NCBI GenBank assembly: GCA_012518255.1
Contig: JAAYSX010000093.1
Coordinates: 1 to 64,000, forward strand
Origin: Candidatus Epulonipiscium sp.
GTDB lineage: Bacteria > Bacillota > Clostridia > Lachnospirales > Cellulosilyticaceae
Direction of reading: 5' to 3'
Length of the DNA: 64,000 nt
Both the position numbers and the translations under genes were made by a program. Positions 63,157-64,000 of this stretch are shown in pieces. A model generated the notes under the pieces. The model saw nothing but the letters and a program-made list of their open reading frames with translations. It did not search any database and was not told where the DNA came from. How positions within the stretch are numbered: position 1 is the stretch's first letter; every line of letters begins with the position of its first letter.

Positions 63157-63188
63157 CAAAAAGGAGCTGAGCCATCCTCAACCCCTCC
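63157..63188 (-). terminator. Terminator after rpmE
   Basis: On the minus strand GGAG and TGAG pair with CTCA and CTCC with bulges, followed by TTTTTG; seven bases after the rpmE stop. It may be partial, allowing read-through to the DUF1385 gene. Confidence 0.6.
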
Positions 63189-63194
63189 ACGATC

Positions 63195-63395
63195 CTACTT
63201 AGTACCATATTTTCTGTTAAACTTGTCAATGCGTCCTCTAGCTGTTGCCGCTCTTTGTTTTCCAGTGTAAAACGGATGGCATTGTGAACAAACTTCAACA
63301 CTAATTTTGTCCTTGGTGGATCTTGTCATAAAAGTGTTACCACAGTTACATTTAACTGTACACTCATCGTATTTTGGATGTATATCTGCTTTCAT
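63195..63395 (-). CDS. rpmE: 50S ribosomal protein L31 (zinc-binding form)
   Basis: This is a 66-residue L31 starting [19 protein letters not shown]. Cysteines in C-x3-C-x-C and C-x2-C ([11 protein letters not shown]) are those of the zinc-containing C+ type. The ATG at 63395 follows GAGGTG; a TTG one codon earlier is less likely. It lies between rho and the DUF1385 gene, the common clostridial order. Confidence 0.97.
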   Translation of the reverse strand: MKADIHPKYDECTVKCNCGNTFMTRSTKDKISVEVCSQCHPFYTGKQRAATARGRIDKFNRKYGTK

Positions 63396-63500
63396 CAAAC
63401 TTCACCTCTTTCAACATTAACAAACTATATAGCCTTAATTTATCGTATAAGTTCATTATAACATTAATATTATATCATAGTGGACTAGCTGGTGCAAGTA

Positions 63501-64000
63501 TTAAACACTTTTAATTAGCCTTAGGAAATCTGCATTTGTTTTAGACTTTGAAAGGGTATCAATTATTCTTTCTGTTGAATCAATTGTACCTCCCCTTCCT
63601 AACTCCCTTCTTATAGTAAAGGCACCACTTAACTCTTCCTCACTTAAAAGTAATTCTTCCCTTCTTGTTCCAGATCTTCTTATATCTATAGCAGGGAAAA
63701 TCCGCCTTTCTGCTAATTGCCTATCTAAAACTAGCTCCATATTACCTGTACCCTTAAATTCTTCAAAGATCATATCATCCATTTTACTACCAGTCTCTAC
63801 AAGTGCTGTAGCAAGTATTGTTAGGCTCCCACCCTCTTCTATATTCCTAGCTGCTCCAAAAAATTTCTTAGGCATATATAGGGCTGTTGGATCCAAGCCA
63901 CCTGATAATGTTCTGCCACTTGGAGGGACCGTTAGATTATAGGCCCTAGCCAACCTAGTAATACTATCTAATAATATTACTAAATCTTTCCCTTGCTCTA
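63501..64000 (-). CDS. rho: Transcription termination factor Rho (3' part)
   Basis: The last 166 residues of Rho are present; the gene runs off the right edge of the window. Recognisable blocks are [17 protein letters not shown] (Walker B region), [46 protein letters not shown] and the arginine-finger region [22 protein letters not shown]. Rho is the hexameric RNA helicase that ends transcription. The frame stays open to position 64000, confirming truncation by the window only. Confidence 0.97.
   Translation of the reverse strand, partial: EQGKDLVILLDSITRLARAYNLTVPPSGRTLSGGLDPTALYMPKKFFGAARNIEEGGSLTILATALVETGSKMDDMIFEEFKGTGNMELVLDRQLAERRIFPAIDIRRSGTRREELLLSEEELSGAFTIRRELGRGGTIDSTERIIDTLSKSKTNADFLRLIKSV

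Noticed and set aside
1..64000. Prophage, insertion sequence, toxin-antitoxin or defence island
   Set aside because: No transposase, integrase, phage structural or restriction-type protein was recognised among the genes; gene order is that of core chromosome.

Overview
The window is a 64 kb chromosomal segment of a low-GC, endospore-forming member of the Firmicutes, class Clostridia. Evidence for this is the AT-rich composition, strong AGGAGG-type ribosome binding sites, consensus TTGACA-N17-TATAAT promoters, T-box and lysine riboswitch control, a CIRCE element, HPr kinase, AddAB, and spore genes (alpha/beta SASP, YtxC, PdaB-like deacetylase, two Spo0E-like peptides). A B12-dependent ribonucleotide reductase fits an anaerobe. 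The look is of an Alkaliphilus/Tissierella-type lineage, but that placement is only an impression. No phage, transposase, CRISPR array or resistance island was seen; this is mostly core chromosome.

Layout. The left edge holds the 5' end of a 16S rRNA gene reading leftwards, with two tandem rrn promoters. From 0.4 to 5.1 kb are small accessory genes (YxjI-like, DeoR regulator, tRNA-Leu, DUF1540, mntP, bioY, DUF3810). From 5.2 to 11.2 kb are infC-rpmI-rplT, thrS, ytxC, hslO and a methyltransferase. A 0.4 kb non-coding repeat region and a spore protein gene follow. A lysine riboswitch controls asd-dapA-dapB (12.0-15.1 kb). cobO, a tandem-OB ssDNA-binding-like gene and nrdJ form an adenosylcobalamin/ribonucleotide reduction neighbourhood (15.1-19.4 kb). 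Cell-wall genes occupy 19.7-22.7 kb.

The 22.7-31.4 kb block is amino-sugar metabolism. It contains a PTS operon, ptsH-nagE-ptsI-PRD antiterminator-crr, driven by a perfect consensus promoter followed by an RAT/terminator switch. Upstream of it are nagA-nagB and an unrecognised secreted protein. GlcNAc would be imported and phosphorylated by NagE with EIIA, HPr and EI, deacetylated by NagA and deaminated by NagB. Next come galT, a Trp T-box-controlled stand-alone trpB, CIRCE-controlled htpG, an SLH-TraB fusion, addBA, tRNA-Ala, a second NlpC/P60 hydrolase, a TIM-barrel protein and ccdA-tlpA. The right end (50.9-64 kb) is hprK, uvrC, a stalk-domain protein, then uvrBA, prfA, prmC, a DUF1385 gene, rpmE and the 3' part of rho, all reading leftwards except the stalk-domain gene.

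The most notable observations are: an HPr whose regulatory Ser46 is Arg although hprK is nearby; a hairpin behind bioY that locks the Shine-Dalgarno and start codon of the next small gene; a 100-bp-period non-coding repeat with inverted ends; and an unidentified 593-residue secreted protein tied to nagAB. I found no clearly new multi-gene system.
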